From: JAFALX01 sp050734185
GTDB taxonomy: Bacteria > Chloroflexota > Dormibacteria > Aeolococcales > Aeolococcaceae
Direction of reading: 5' to 3'
DNA: 39,382 nt
Assembly: GCA_050734185.1 (NCBI GenBank)
Contig: JBOHUE010000138.1
Span: forward strand, 1-39,382
Shown: in pieces, positions 16,277 to 24,235 of the stretch
Position numbering within the stretch: the stretch's first letter is position 1
Layout: each line of letters opens with the position of its first letter
Notes under the pieces: model-generated
Told to the model about the DNA's origin: nothing
What the model saw: only the letters and a program-made list of their open reading frames with translations
The model's database searches: none
Made by a program: the position numbers and the translations under genes

Positions 16277-17448
16277 CGGACACGGACGTCGCGTCCGAGA
16301 GTCCGCCGCCAGAGTCCCCCGAAGCAGGCAGCGGCGCCGCCATCAGGGCGGCGGTGGCGAGCATCTCCGACCCGGAACGGCGGCAGCTGGCGCGCATCGA
16401 GGAGATACGCAAGGGCAAGCCGCACCTCCGCGAGCACGCGATCACCATGAGCCATGGTGCTGGCGGCAAGTCCAGCCACACGCTGATCACTGCGCTGTTT
16501 GCGGACATCCTGCAGAACCCCGTACTCGACCAGCTGGGCGACCAGGCGGTGCTGCCGATTCCGGGCCTCGACACCCTGGGGATCGCCGTCACCACCGACT
16601 CGTTCGTGGTCAGCCCGCTGTTCTTCCCGGGAGGCGACATCGGCGAGCTCGCCATCAACGGCACTGTCAACGACCTCGCCGTGGGCGGAGCGACCCCGGT
16701 GGGCATCGCCGCTGCGTTCATCCTCGAGGAGGGGCTGGACGTGGCACTGCTGCGGCGGGTCGTCGAATCGCTGCGGGCCGCGGCCGACCGCGCCGGTGTC
16801 AGCGTCGTCACCGGCGACACCAAGGTGGTGCCGCGGGGCAAGGCGGATCAGCTGTTCATCACGACGACCGGCGTGGGCCTGGTGGAGCTGCCCCAGCGCA
16901 GCGCCATGGGGCGGGTCAGTGCCGGCGACACTGTGTTGGTGAGTGGCGCCATTGGCGACCACGGCGCCACGGTCATGCTCGCGCGTGGCGACGTCGACCT
17001 CGAGGCCGAGACGCTGCGCAGCGACACGATGCCGTTGCACGGCCTGACGCGGGCGCTGCTCGACTCGGGCGTGGATGTGCACTTCATGCGCGACGCCACG
17101 CGCGGCGGTGTGGCGACGGTGCTCAACGAGATCGCGCAGAGCGCCGGCGTCGGCATCTCAGTGGACGAGAACTCGCTGCCGATCCACGATCAGGTCCGTG
17201 GCGTCGCGGAGATCCTCGGTATCGACGCCCTCTATATCGCCAACGAGGGCAAGCTGGTGGCGATCGTCGCCCACGACGACGCCGAGAGGGCGCTCACGGT
17301 CATGCGCTCACGGCCCGAGGGCGAGGAGGCCGCGATCATCGGCAAGGTGCTGCCCGAGCCCGAGGGCATGGTCTTCATCGAGACCGTGTTCGGGGGCACG
17401 CGCGTGGTCGACATGCTGCAAGGTGACCCGCTGCCCCGAATCTGCTGA
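16273..17448 (+). CDS. hypE: Hydrogenase maturation protein HypE
   Basis: This 391-aa enzyme of the PurM/SelD-like superfamily converts a C-terminal thiocarbamate to thiocyanate with ATP, giving the CN ligand. It ends in PRIC with the required C-terminal Cys. The ATP site and conserved stretches are visible: SHGAGGKSSHTLI, AVTTDSFVVSPLFFPGGDIG, GDTKVVPRGKADQLF and RDATRGGVATVLNEIA. An N-terminal extension of about 55 residues, rich in Pro and Glu, comes before the usual start. No hypB follows; the next gene is on the opposite strand. Confidence 0.97.
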   Translation: MTDTDVASESPPPESPEAGSGAAIRAAVASISDPERRQLARIEEIRKGKPHLREHAITMSHGAGGKSSHTLITALFADILQNPVLDQLGDQAVLPIPGLDTLGIAVTTDSFVVSPLFFPGGDIGELAINGTVNDLAVGGATPVGIAAAFILEEGLDVALLRRVVESLRAAADRAGVSVVTGDTKVVPRGKADQLFITTTGVGLVELPQRSAMGRVSAGDTVLVSGAIGDHGATVMLARGDVDLEAETLRSDTMPLHGLTRALLDSGVDVHFMRDATRGGVATVLNEIAQSAGVGISVDENSLPIHDQVRGVAEILGIDALYIANEGKLVAIVAHDDAERALTVMRSRPEGEEAAIIGKVLPEPEGMVFIETVFGGTRVVDMLQGDPLPRIC

Positions 17449-17465
17449 TCGGGCCATGCCCCGAA

Positions 17466-17750
17466 TTAGAAGATGACCATCCGCTGGATCGTCGGATCCA
17501 CGACGCCGAAGGCCTGCTTGCCGCACCAGTGGCAGACGAAGCTCAGCACCCGCATGCCGTCCTGGGCGACGCAGGCGCTGGGCCAGCCGCATCGACCGCA
17601 CGTCACGCTCTGGACGCGGCAGCCTCCGCTCGCGGGCGGTTGCTCCTGTTCCCTTCCAGCGACGTTCTCGGGATCTGGGACGGGGTCGTCCACTGGCTGG
17701 TTCTCCGTGCTGGACTCCCCCAGGATACCCCCAGTAGGTGCGTGAGTCAC
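17466..17750 (-). CDS. Small zinc-ribbon-like protein
   Basis: The predicted protein has 94 aa from a GTG at 17750. The first 45 residues are Pro/Glu-rich and disordered-looking. The C-terminal half has two knuckles, CGRCGWPSAC and CHWCGKQAFGV, spaced like a rubredoxin/zinc-ribbon pair, and ends QRMVIF. It is convergent with hypE (17-base gap) and divergent from rpmG. I do not recognise a named family. Cys spacing supports a real gene, but it is short and an overlapping frame on the other strand is also open, so confidence is moderate. Confidence 0.6.
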   Translation of the reverse strand: MTHAPTGGILGESSTENQPVDDPVPDPENVAGREQEQPPASGGCRVQSVTCGRCGWPSACVAQDGMRVLSFVCHWCGKQAFGVVDPTIQRMVIF

Positions 17751-17793
17751 TGGCCACGATGCACAAAAGAGACGGGGTCACGATTCGGCCTTC

Positions 17794-17824
17794 TTGTTTG
17801 ACCCTCCCGGCCCCGTGGTAGAAT
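17794..17824 (+). promoter_or_regulatory. Probable sigma70 promoter of the rpmG-secE-nusG-rplKA block
   Basis: A good -10 hexamer TAGAAT lies at 17819-17824. Upstream are TTGTTT (17794-17799, 19-base spacer) and TTGACC (17798-17803, 15-base spacer). Neither has the ideal 17-base spacing, so the -35 is ambiguous. The expected transcript start is near 17830, about 45 bases before rpmG. No other promoter-like pair was seen before rplA. Confidence 0.5.
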
Positions 17825-17832
17825 TCGCCTTG

Positions 17833-17858
17833 ACCTAGCGCCGCTAGGTTTCTTTTTT
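17833..17858 (+). terminator. Terminator-like hairpin and T-tract in the rpmG leader
   Basis: ACCTAGC (17833-17839) pairs with GCTAGGT (17843-17849) around a GCC loop, and TTTCTTTTTT follows directly to 17858. It has intrinsic-terminator form, but sits just after the predicted transcript start of rpmG. It could end read-through from upstream, act as a 5' stabilising stem, or the true start could be further upstream. The stem is only 7 bp. Confidence 0.4.
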
Positions 17859-17874
17859 GTGAGGCAGTTACGAC

Positions 17875-18042
17875 GTGGCCACGGCCAAGGGCGGCTCGTC
17901 CATCGTCACCTTGCAGTGTCCAGACTGCAAGCGACGCAACTACACGACGGTGAAGAATAAGCGCAACGATCCAGATCGCCTGGACCTGCGCAAGTTCTGC
18001 CGCTGGTGCCGTTGTCACACGCAGCACCGTGAGACCAAGTGA
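17875..18042 (+). CDS. rpmG: 50S ribosomal protein L33
   Basis: This 55-aa protein was read directly: VATAKGGSSIVTLQCPDC at the start and FCRWCRCHTQHRETK at the end. It is the zinc-type L33 with two CxxC knuckles. The GTG start at 17875 has GAGG at 17861-17864. It comes first in the block followed by tRNA-Trp, secE and nusG, an arrangement common in Gram-positive and related phyla. Only 4 bases separate its stop from the tRNA. Confidence 0.95.
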   Translation: MATAKGGSSIVTLQCPDCKRRNYTTVKNKRNDPDRLDLRKFCRWCRCHTQHRETK

Positions 18043-18046
18043 GCGG

Positions 18047-18122
18047 AGGGGCGTAGCTCAGCTGGTAGAGCATCGGTCTCCAAAACCGAGGGTCGCGCGT
18101 TCGAGTCGTGCCGCCCCTGCCA
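18047..18122 (+). tRNA. tRNA-Trp (anticodon CCA)
   Basis: The 76-nt cloverleaf was folded by eye. The acceptor AGGGGCG (18047-18053) pairs with CGCCCCT (18112-18118). The anticodon loop CTCCAAA is flanked by TCGGT and ACCGA, giving anticodon CCA. The T-arm is GCGCG-TTCGAGT-CGTGC with one G-U pair. G73 and an encoded CCA end follow. The rpmG-tRNA-Trp-secE order supports the identity. Confidence 0.96.
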
Positions 18123-18180
18123 ACCCCGTCCGTACACCGCTCGCGGACAGTAATCAGCAACGGAGGTCAATCGGAGACCC

Positions 18181-18513
18181 GTGGCGAAAGCCGTAAGGAC
18201 AGCGGCAGGACCACAGCCGCGCCGTCCGCAGCGCCCGGCCATCGCATCGCAGCGCAGCGCCGGCCTCATCGCCTACTTTCAGGGCGTATGGGACGAGCTG
18301 CGCAAGGTGCAGTGGCCCACGCGTGACGAGCTGCTGCGCATGACGGGCATCGTCCTCGCAACAGTGATCCTGTTCGGCGTCGTCATCGGCGTCGCCGATT
18401 ACCTGCTCAGCCTCGGGGTGCGGCAGGTGTACACCAGCACGAGCAGCTCACCGACCGCCGCGCCGGCAACGGCACCAAACGGCACACCGCCTCACGCGAC
18501 ACCACTTCCATAG
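18181..18513 (+). CDS. secE: Protein translocase subunit SecE
   Basis: This 110-aa subunit stabilises SecY in the Sec translocon. The family core is ELRKVQWPTRDELLRMTGIVLA, followed by one transmembrane helix (TVILFGVVIGVADYLLSLGV). The N-terminal 35 residues are basic. A Ser/Thr/Pro-rich C-terminal tail of about 30 residues beyond the helix is unusual for single-helix SecE. The GTG at 18181 is preceded by GGAGG near 18161 and GGAG near 18171. NusG follows after 11 bases. Confidence 0.95.
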   Translation: MAKAVRTAAGPQPRRPQRPAIASQRSAGLIAYFQGVWDELRKVQWPTRDELLRMTGIVLATVILFGVVIGVADYLLSLGVRQVYTSTSSSPTAAPATAPNGTPPHATPLP

Positions 18514-18524
18514 GAACAATTGCA

Positions 18525-19076
18525 ATGGCCAATGTAGCCCCCGCCCAAAACGCTTACTGGTACGTCGTGCACGCGTACTCGGGGCACGAGGACAAGGTGC
18601 GCAACAACCTGCTGAAGCGGGTTGAGTCGATGGACATGCACGACAAGATCTTCGACGTGCTCGTGCCCACCGAAGAGGTGATGGAGATCAAGGACGGTCA
18701 GCGTCGCAAGGTCTCCAAGCGAATCTTCCCGGGCTACATCCTCGTCAACATGATCATGGACGACGAGGCGTGGTACGTCGTGCGCAACACGCCGGGGGTC
18801 ACCTCCTTCGTCGGCTCGGGCAACAAGCCCGTGCCGCTCCAGGAGCACGAGATCAAGGGCATTCAGAAGCAGGTCAAGGCCGAGGCGCCCACCAAGGTCT
18901 CGGTCGAGTACGAGGTGGGCGAGAACGTCCGCGTCGTCGATGGGCCGTTCACCGATTTCCACGGCAAGGTCACTGAACTCAACGTGGAGAAGGGCAAGTT
19001 GAAGGTGCTGGTCAACATGTTCGGGCGCGAGACGCCCGTCGAGCTCGACCTGCTCCAAGTGGAGCGCTTGCGCTAA
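18525..19076 (+). CDS. nusG: Transcription termination/antitermination factor NusG
   Basis: The protein has 183 aa. The NGN domain covers about 9-115 (YWYVVHAYSGHEDKVRNNL, RRKVSKRIFPGYILVNM, WYVVRNTPGVTSFVG). The KOW domain is at about 130-183 (ENVRVVDGPFTDFHGKVTEL). It binds RNA polymerase and couples it to Rho or the ribosome. Order secE-nusG-rplK-rplA is the standard bacterial one. Confidence 0.98.
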   Translation: MANVAPAQNAYWYVVHAYSGHEDKVRNNLLKRVESMDMHDKIFDVLVPTEEVMEIKDGQRRKVSKRIFPGYILVNMIMDDEAWYVVRNTPGVTSFVGSGNKPVPLQEHEIKGIQKQVKAEAPTKVSVEYEVGENVRVVDGPFTDFHGKVTELNVEKGKLKVLVNMFGRETPVELDLLQVERLR

Positions 19077-19093
19077 CAGCGCGGCGTAGGGAT

Positions 19094-19519
19094 ATGGGAA
19101 AGAAGAAAGTCAAGACAATCATCCGGCTGCAGATCCCCGCGGGGAAGGCCACGCCGGCGCCGCCGGTGGGCACCGCGCTGGGCCCCCACGGCATCAACAT
19201 CATGGAGTTCTGCAAGGCGTACAACGAGCGCACGCAGAGCCAGGCGGGGAGCATCATCCCGGCCGACATCACGGTCTATGAGGACCGCAGCTTCACCTTC
19301 GTCACCAAGACCCCGCCGGCGGCTGACCTGCTGAAGAAGGCCGCCAGCGTCGACAAGGGATCGGCCACGCCGAACCGGGCGAAGGTGGGGTCGGTGACAC
19401 GCGACCAGGTGCGCGAGATCGCGCAGACGAAGATGGAAGACCTCAACGCCAACGATATCGATCAGGCGATGCGCATCATCGAGGGCACCGCGCGCTCAAT
19501 GGGCGTGACGGTCAACTGA
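19094..19519 (+). CDS. rplK: 50S ribosomal protein L11
   Basis: This 141-aa protein has the L11 hallmarks: IIRLQIPAGKATPAPPVG, ALGPHGINIMEFCKAYN and a C-terminal RIIEGTARSMGVTVN. It binds the GTPase-associated region of 23S rRNA. The length is typical. It is 17 bases after nusG and is followed by a short spacer with a possible L1-binding hairpin before rplA. Confidence 0.98.
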   Translation: MGKKKVKTIIRLQIPAGKATPAPPVGTALGPHGINIMEFCKAYNERTQSQAGSIIPADITVYEDRSFTFVTKTPPAADLLKKAASVDKGSATPNRAKVGSVTRDQVREIAQTKMEDLNANDIDQAMRIIEGTARSMGVTVN

Positions 19520-19527
19520 GCAATCAC

Positions 19528-19561
19528 GTGGGAGGGCTGCGTCAGCGCCCGCTCGCACCAC
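19528..19561 (+). promoter_or_regulatory. Possible L1-binding mRNA hairpin between rplK and rplA
   Basis: The spacer reads GTGGGAGGGC, a short interior, GCCC, then CACCAC. GTGG (19528-19531) can pair with CCAC (19558-19561), and GGGC with GCCC inside. A GGGAG-containing stem at this place resembles leader sites through which L1 represses its own operon. The match is by eye only. Confidence 0.35.
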
Positions 19562-19573
19562 ACGGAGAATGAG

Positions 19574-20284
19574 ATGCCGGCTCAACACGGCAAGAAATAC
19601 CGCGAGGCGGCTGCCTCGCTCGAGGTGGGCAAGCTCTACGGTCCGCCGGAGGCGGTGACTCTGGTGCGGACGACGTCGACCGCGAAGTTCGACGCGTCGG
19701 TTGAGGCGCACGTCCGCCTCGGCGTCGACCCGCGTCACGCCGACCAGATGGTGCGCGCCACGGTGGTGCTGCCGCACGGCACCGGCAAGACGCGTCGCAT
19801 CGCCGTATTCGCGCAGGGCGAGAAGGCGAAGGAGGCGCTGGACAATGGCGCCGACCTCGTCGGCGGCGAGGACCTGGTGAAGAAGGTGCAGGCGGGCGAG
19901 ATCGACTTCGACGTCGCTCTGGCGACGCCAGACGTCATGGGCCTGGTCGGCCGCCTCGGCAAGCTGCTGGGGCCGCGCGGGCTCATGCCCAACCCCAAGG
20001 CGGGCACGGTGACCTTCGACATCGCCAAGGCGATTCACGACGTCCAGGGCGGGCGCGTCGAGTTCCGCGTCGACAAGTGGGGCATCGTCCACGTCGCCAT
20101 CGGCAAGGTCTCGTTCGATGACGACAAGCTCCGTGACAATTTCGCCGCGCTGATGGATGCGATCGTCCGCGCCAAGCCACAATCGGCGAAGGGAACCTAC
20201 GTCAAGACCGTCAGCCTCGCGTCAACGATGGGCCCGAGCGTGCACGTCGACCCGACGCTCGCCGCAAAACTCATCACCGCGTAG
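19574..20284 (+). CDS. rplA: 50S ribosomal protein L1
   Basis: This 236-aa protein matches L1 throughout: GKKYREAAASLEVGKLYGP, VVLPHGTGKTRRIAVFA, LGPRGLMPNPKAGTVT and KGTYVKTVSLASTMGPSV near the end. It forms the L1 stalk and usually represses its own mRNA. Normally rplJ-rplL follow; here the next gene is a pilus-type CpaE, so the ribosomal block is broken after rplA. RBS CGGAG lies just before the ATG. Confidence 0.98.
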   Translation: MPAQHGKKYREAAASLEVGKLYGPPEAVTLVRTTSTAKFDASVEAHVRLGVDPRHADQMVRATVVLPHGTGKTRRIAVFAQGEKAKEALDNGADLVGGEDLVKKVQAGEIDFDVALATPDVMGLVGRLGKLLGPRGLMPNPKAGTVTFDIAKAIHDVQGGRVEFRVDKWGIVHVAIGKVSFDDDKLRDNFAALMDAIVRAKPQSAKGTYVKTVSLASTMGPSVHVDPTLAAKLITA

Positions 20285-20304
20285 GCATCTGGGGGGTAGC
20301 CGCG

Positions 20305-21516
20305 ATGATCCGCCTGCTCATCGTCGACGACATCAGCAGCACCCGTGAGAACCTGCAGAAGCTCCTGAGCTTCGAGGATGACATCGAGGTCGTCGGGCTT
20401 GCCGGTGACGGCAAACAGGGGCTCGAGGAGGCGCACCGGCTGAAGCCGGACATCGTGCTTACCGACGTCAACATGCCGGTGATGGACGGCATCCAGCTCA
20501 CCGAGCGTCTCGCAACCGAGCTGCCGCAATCGCCCGCGATCATCATGTCGGTGCAGGGCGAGCGCGACTACCTCCGGCGCGCCATGCAGTCGGGTGCGCG
20601 CGAGTACCTGGTCAAGCCGTTCAGCCATGACGAGCTGGTGGCTGCCATTCGCCGCGTGCACCAGTTGGAACAGAAGAAGGGCGTCAGCACCGGCCGCGAC
20701 GGTCAGGGTGCCACGTCCTCCCGGCCCGCCGAGGTGATCGTGCTGTTCTCCGGCAAGGGCGGCGTGGGTAAGACGATGCTGGCGACCAACCTCGCGGTTG
20801 CGCTGGCCTCCGAGACGCAGTCTCAGGTCGCGCTGGTGGACCTCGATCTGCAGTTCGGCGACGTCGGCGTCATGCTCAACCTCGACCACAGCCGCAGCAT
20901 CACCGACGTCGTCGACGCCGGCGACGGTCTGGATGGGGAGGTGCTCAACGAGATCCTGGCGCCGGGCCCCGGTGGCGTTCGCGTGCTGCTGGCGCCGATC
21001 AGCCCCGAGCTCGCGGACCTCGTCACCACCGACCACGTGCGCGCGGTGATGACCGAGCTGCGCAAGCAGTGCGACTACGTCATCGTCGACACGCCGTGCC
21101 AGCTGGCGGAGTCGAACCTCGAGGTCATCGAGATGGCGCAGCGCGTGCTGGTGCTGACGACGCTCACGATCCCGTCGATCAAGGACGCCAAGCTCAGCCT
21201 CAAGGTGCTCGAGTCACTCAACATCGAGCCCTCGAGCGTGCTGCTCGTGGTCAACCGCCAGGACGGGCATTCGGACTTCAACCGCGACTCGATCGAGGCC
21301 AACCTCGGCCACTCTGTCGCGGCGCAGCTGCCCTACGACGCCCGCACGGTCAGCGAGGCGATCACCCGCGGTTCGCCCTTCGTCACTCTCCAACCTGAGG
21401 CAGAGATCAGCCGCTCCATCCGCGAGATCGTCGGGCTGATCGTCCCTGACGCAGCCGGCGTCGCGGCAGGGGGAGCAGCGGAAAAGCCGCGCAAGCGAGG
21501 CATCTTCGGCCGCTGA
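20305..21516 (+). CDS. CpaE/TadZ-like receiver-MinD ATPase fusion (copy 1)
   Basis: The protein has 403 aa. Residues 1-120 form an intact response-regulator receiver: D8/D9, phosphoacceptor D54 in VLTDVNMPVMDG, and K104 in YLVKPF. Residues about 140-385 are a MinD/ParA-type ATPase with a deviant Walker A (GKGGVGKT, 150-157), VALVDLDLQFGDVG and VIVDTP. CpaE/TadZ proteins place Tad pilus machines at the cell pole. With its intact receiver, this copy should respond to a phosphorylation signal. It starts 20 bases after rplA behind GGGGGG, so it may be partly read from the ribosomal promoter. It is convergent with copy 2. Confidence 0.9.
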   Translation: MIRLLIVDDISSTRENLQKLLSFEDDIEVVGLAGDGKQGLEEAHRLKPDIVLTDVNMPVMDGIQLTERLATELPQSPAIIMSVQGERDYLRRAMQSGAREYLVKPFSHDELVAAIRRVHQLEQKKGVSTGRDGQGATSSRPAEVIVLFSGKGGVGKTMLATNLAVALASETQSQVALVDLDLQFGDVGVMLNLDHSRSITDVVDAGDGLDGEVLNEILAPGPGGVRVLLAPISPELADLVTTDHVRAVMTELRKQCDYVIVDTPCQLAESNLEVIEMAQRVLVLTTLTIPSIKDAKLSLKVLESLNIEPSSVLLVVNRQDGHSDFNRDSIEANLGHSVAAQLPYDARTVSEAITRGSPFVTLQPEAEISRSIREIVGLIVPDAAGVAAGGAAEKPRKRGIFGR

Positions 21517-21533
21517 CGAGCGGCCGTCCAGCG

Positions 21534-22802
21534 CTAGCGGGCGAAACCGAGAAGACGCCGCGGCCGCTTGGCCGCGGGAGCCGGTGCGGCCGGCTTCGCA
21601 GCAGCGGTGGCCGCGGGCGCGAGCTCTTGCTGGTTGGTGACGAGGCCGGCGAGCTGCAGGACCGCCTTGGCGACCTCACTCTGCGGCGATGCAGTCACGA
21701 ACGGGGTGCCGCGGCTCACCGCACCACCCACCACCGCTGCGTCGAACGGGATCTCGAGGGCGATCTTCGTGCCCAGGAAGTTCTCCGCCTGCGTGCGTGC
21801 CAGCGAGTTCTCGGTGCGCTCGTCGCGATTGTTCGCCACCAGCAGCACCTTGTCGTCCGGCACCTTCAGCACACCGAGCACCGACATCACAAGGCGTGTG
21901 TTCTTAACACCCGTGACGCTGTAATCGGTGAGCAGAACGATGCGCTGTGAGCTCTCCACCGCTTCGAGCGTCATCTCGCCTAGCTGGGACACGGTGTCGG
22001 CAACCACGATCTCATGGCTCCGCTTGAGCTCGTCGATCAGCGCGCGCAGATGGTGCGTGGTGACGTAGTCGGCAAGCTCGGGGCTCGGCGGGGCGGGCAT
22101 CACGTGCACTCCTGACGCGGTGGGGCTGAGCACCTCGGCCACCACGTCCGGATCCGCCACCGCGTTGTGCGCGGCGAGGTCGGCGATGGTGCGCTCCGCA
22201 CGCACGTCGAGCAGCGCCGCCACGTCGCCGAACTGCAATGACAGGTCGATGAGCGCGACGCTGCGGCGGCCGCCCTCCGCCAGGGCGGCGGCGAGGTTGG
22301 TCGCGATCACGGTCTTGCCGATCCCGCCCTTGCCCGCCAGCACCGTCACCAGTGTCCCGTGCGCGGCGCCGGAGCCGTTCCCGTCTGCCTCACCGGTTGA
22401 GGCGTTGGTCGCCGCGCCGCTCTTGCGCTTGCGTTCCTGAAAGTCGTGCACGCGCTGTATGGCCGACACCAGCTCGTCGCCGGAGAACGGCTTCTGCAGC
22501 ACCTCGCGCGCGCCGGCGAGCATCGCGCGCCGCATCAGGTCGTTCTCGCTCTCGAGCGCCGTGAGGATGACACCCGTGCTGGGCGCGAACTGCGCGAGCA
22601 TCTCGGTGACCTGCAACCCGTCCAGGCCGGGGAGCGCCGAGTCGATGACCGCGACGTCGGGGCGCCAGTGCAGGCTCTCCTGCACCGCCTCCTCGCCCGA
22701 CGCGATCAGCGCGCAGACGGTGGTCGTCTGCTCCAGCTCGAGACGGCGGCGGAGGTTCTCGCGAATGCGCTCACTGGCGTCGCCGACGAGGACGCGGATC
22801 AT
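21534..22802 (-). CDS. CpaE/TadZ-like receiver-MinD ATPase fusion (copy 2)
   Basis: The 422-aa paralog has the same layout as copy 1. The receiver keeps the phosphoacceptor D54 (VAVIDSALPGLDG) and K104 (LQKPF), but the acidic pair near the N-terminus is D8-A9 rather than D-D, so Mg2+ binding may be weaker. The ATPase has GKGGIGKT at 157-164, VALIDLSLQFGDVAALL and IVVADTVSQL; the last lacks the usual DTP. An Ala/Pro-rich tail ends KRPRRLLGFAR. Its ATG overlaps the copy 3 stop by ATGA, so the two are co-translated. It likely forms complexes with the other copies to localise the pilus; this is inferred. Confidence 0.88.
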   Translation of the reverse strand: MIRVLVGDASERIRENLRRRLELEQTTTVCALIASGEEAVQESLHWRPDVAVIDSALPGLDGLQVTEMLAQFAPSTGVILTALESENDLMRRAMLAGAREVLQKPFSGDELVSAIQRVHDFQERKRKSGAATNASTGEADGNGSGAAHGTLVTVLAGKGGIGKTVIATNLAAALAEGGRRSVALIDLSLQFGDVAALLDVRAERTIADLAAHNAVADPDVVAEVLSPTASGVHVMPAPPSPELADYVTTHHLRALIDELKRSHEIVVADTVSQLGEMTLEAVESSQRIVLLTDYSVTGVKNTRLVMSVLGVLKVPDDKVLLVANNRDERTENSLARTQAENFLGTKIALEIPFDAAVVGGAVSRGTPFVTASPQSEVAKAVLQLAGLVTNQQELAPAATAAAKPAAPAPAAKRPRRLLGFAR

Positions 22803-24124
22803 GGAGCCGACCGATGCCAGCGAAGCCCGAAGCGTCGCGGCGCATGCGACTGCTCGTGCTCGTCACGCGGCGTCTGCGCGCTCGCGCTCTGCGCGGCCCC
22901 GGGAACGAGATAGTGCACGATCTCGTCGACGTGCCGGCTCAGCTGCGAGCGCGGATGCGACAGCACCACGGGGCGGCCGCTGTCCACGGCGTCATCGACG
23001 ACCGGCTCGTAGGGCAGCTGCGTCAACATCCGGTAGCGCAGGATCTCCTCGATCTCGGCTCGCGGCACCGACGTGCGCGGCCGCATCTGGTTGAGGATCA
23101 GCACGACGCGGCCGCCGTTCACGCCCATCGTGCGCAGCAGCCGCAGCGTCGACCGACTGCTCTTCACCGTGGTGACGTTGAACGTGGTCACCAGCAGCAG
23201 CGCGTCGGAGTCCTGGATCGTGTCGAGCACCACGTCGTCGAGGTGCGCCGGTGTGTCGACGACGATGTGGTCGTACGTCCGGCGCAGCTCCTGCAGCACC
23301 GAGCGCACGGTCGCGCGCGCAACGTGCGCGGCGCGGTCGGGGCTCGGCGGCGCGAGTAGCACGCGGACGCCCTCCGGCCCGCTGGCCATGACCTCGTGCA
23401 AGCTCTCTTGGTTGACTTCAATGTCGGCGAGGTCGTCGATGGTCTTGGCGTGCAGGTCGGTGTGCAGCATGATGCCGGCGTCGCCGTGCTGCAGATCGAG
23501 GTCGACGAGCGCGACCTTCGAATTTGCCTCCACCGCGAGCGCAACCGCGAGATTGCTGGCGAGCACCGATTTGCCCACGCCACCCTTGCCCGAGTGCACC
23601 ACGAACACCTCGCCGCGCACCTCTCCGGCGGCGCGTGGACTGCGCGGCGTCACGTCGTGGATCGGCTCGGGAGCTGACGGCTGCGGTGCGACCTCGGTGG
23701 TCTCCGGCGTCAGCTCCGCGTCGTTCGCTGTGCGGATGGCGGCGACCAGCTCGGCGCCGCTCGTCCCCGCGGCGATCGCGCGCACGCCGTTCGACACCAC
23801 GTCCCCGTTTGCGTCAGCCGGCTTGATCACCAGTATTCGTGCGTGCGGGGCAACGGCCTCCACCACGTGCGCCAGCTCCGATTCGCCGTTCTCGGTGAGC
23901 CCGGCGCCGAGGAGTACGACATCCGGCTGGCGCAGCCGCGCCTCGTCGACCAACTCCGCCGGCTCGCGCGCAACACCGCACACCTGCACCAGGTCCGAGA
24001 AGTCCGCGAGCTTCTCGAGGTGCTCGATGATGTGCGCGATCTGGTCGGCGATCAGCACCTGGGTCACAGGGGCGTCTGCCGGGCCGTCCTGCATGGCGGC
24101 CATCGTATGGCCGGCTCGCGCCAA
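22799..24124 (-). CDS. CpaE/TadZ-like protein with degenerate receiver (copy 3)
   Basis: The protein has up to 441 aa. The receiver-like part has lost its phosphoacceptor: PDVVLLGAGL has G73 where copy 1 has D54, and the conserved Lys is replaced as well (RAIAAGTSG). It is a pseudo-receiver. The ATPase is intact: GKGGVGKS at 179-186, VALVDLDLQHGDAGIML and HIVVDTPAHLDD. The true start is uncertain. The family pattern begins at a GTG coding V20, and an ATG at residue 8 or 11 is also possible. It lies downstream of the pilin terminator and is coupled to copy 2. Its job may be phosphorylation-independent pilus positioning. Confidence 0.85.
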   Translation of the reverse strand: MARAGHTMAAMQDGPADAPVTQVLIADQIAHIIEHLEKLADFSDLVQVCGVAREPAELVDEARLRQPDVVLLGAGLTENGESELAHVVEAVAPHARILVIKPADANGDVVSNGVRAIAAGTSGAELVAAIRTANDAELTPETTEVAPQPSAPEPIHDVTPRSPRAAGEVRGEVFVVHSGKGGVGKSVLASNLAVALAVEANSKVALVDLDLQHGDAGIMLHTDLHAKTIDDLADIEVNQESLHEVMASGPEGVRVLLAPPSPDRAAHVARATVRSVLQELRRTYDHIVVDTPAHLDDVVLDTIQDSDALLLVTTFNVTTVKSSRSTLRLLRTMGVNGGRVVLILNQMRPRTSVPRAEIEEILRYRMLTQLPYEPVVDDAVDSGRPVVLSHPRSQLSRHVDEIVHYLVPGAAQSASAQTPRDEHEQSHAPRRFGLRWHRSAP

Positions 24125-24169
24125 TCGAACACGCTGTCACGGTCCTGTTGGGGCCCAGACACACGACTG

Positions 24170-24211
24170 AAAAAACGAACGGGGAGCCGTCCCATTTGGA
24201 CAGCTCCCCGT
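24170..24211 (-). terminator. Intrinsic terminator after the Flp pilin gene
   Basis: On the minus strand ACGGGGAGC (24211-24203) pairs with GCTCCCCGT (24187-24179), with four further inner pairs after one mismatch, a 5-base loop, then TTCG and a run of six T (24175-24170). It lies 25 bases after the pilin stop and upstream of the CpaE copy 3 gene. Abundant pilin mRNA would thus end here. Confidence 0.85.
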
Positions 24212-24235
24212 GACGCTCTAATGAAGTGGGAACGG

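Noticed and set aside
17430..17466. Ten-base direct repeat TGCCCCGAAT at the hypE end
   Set aside because: Only two copies close together, one inside coding sequence. Most likely a small chance duplication.
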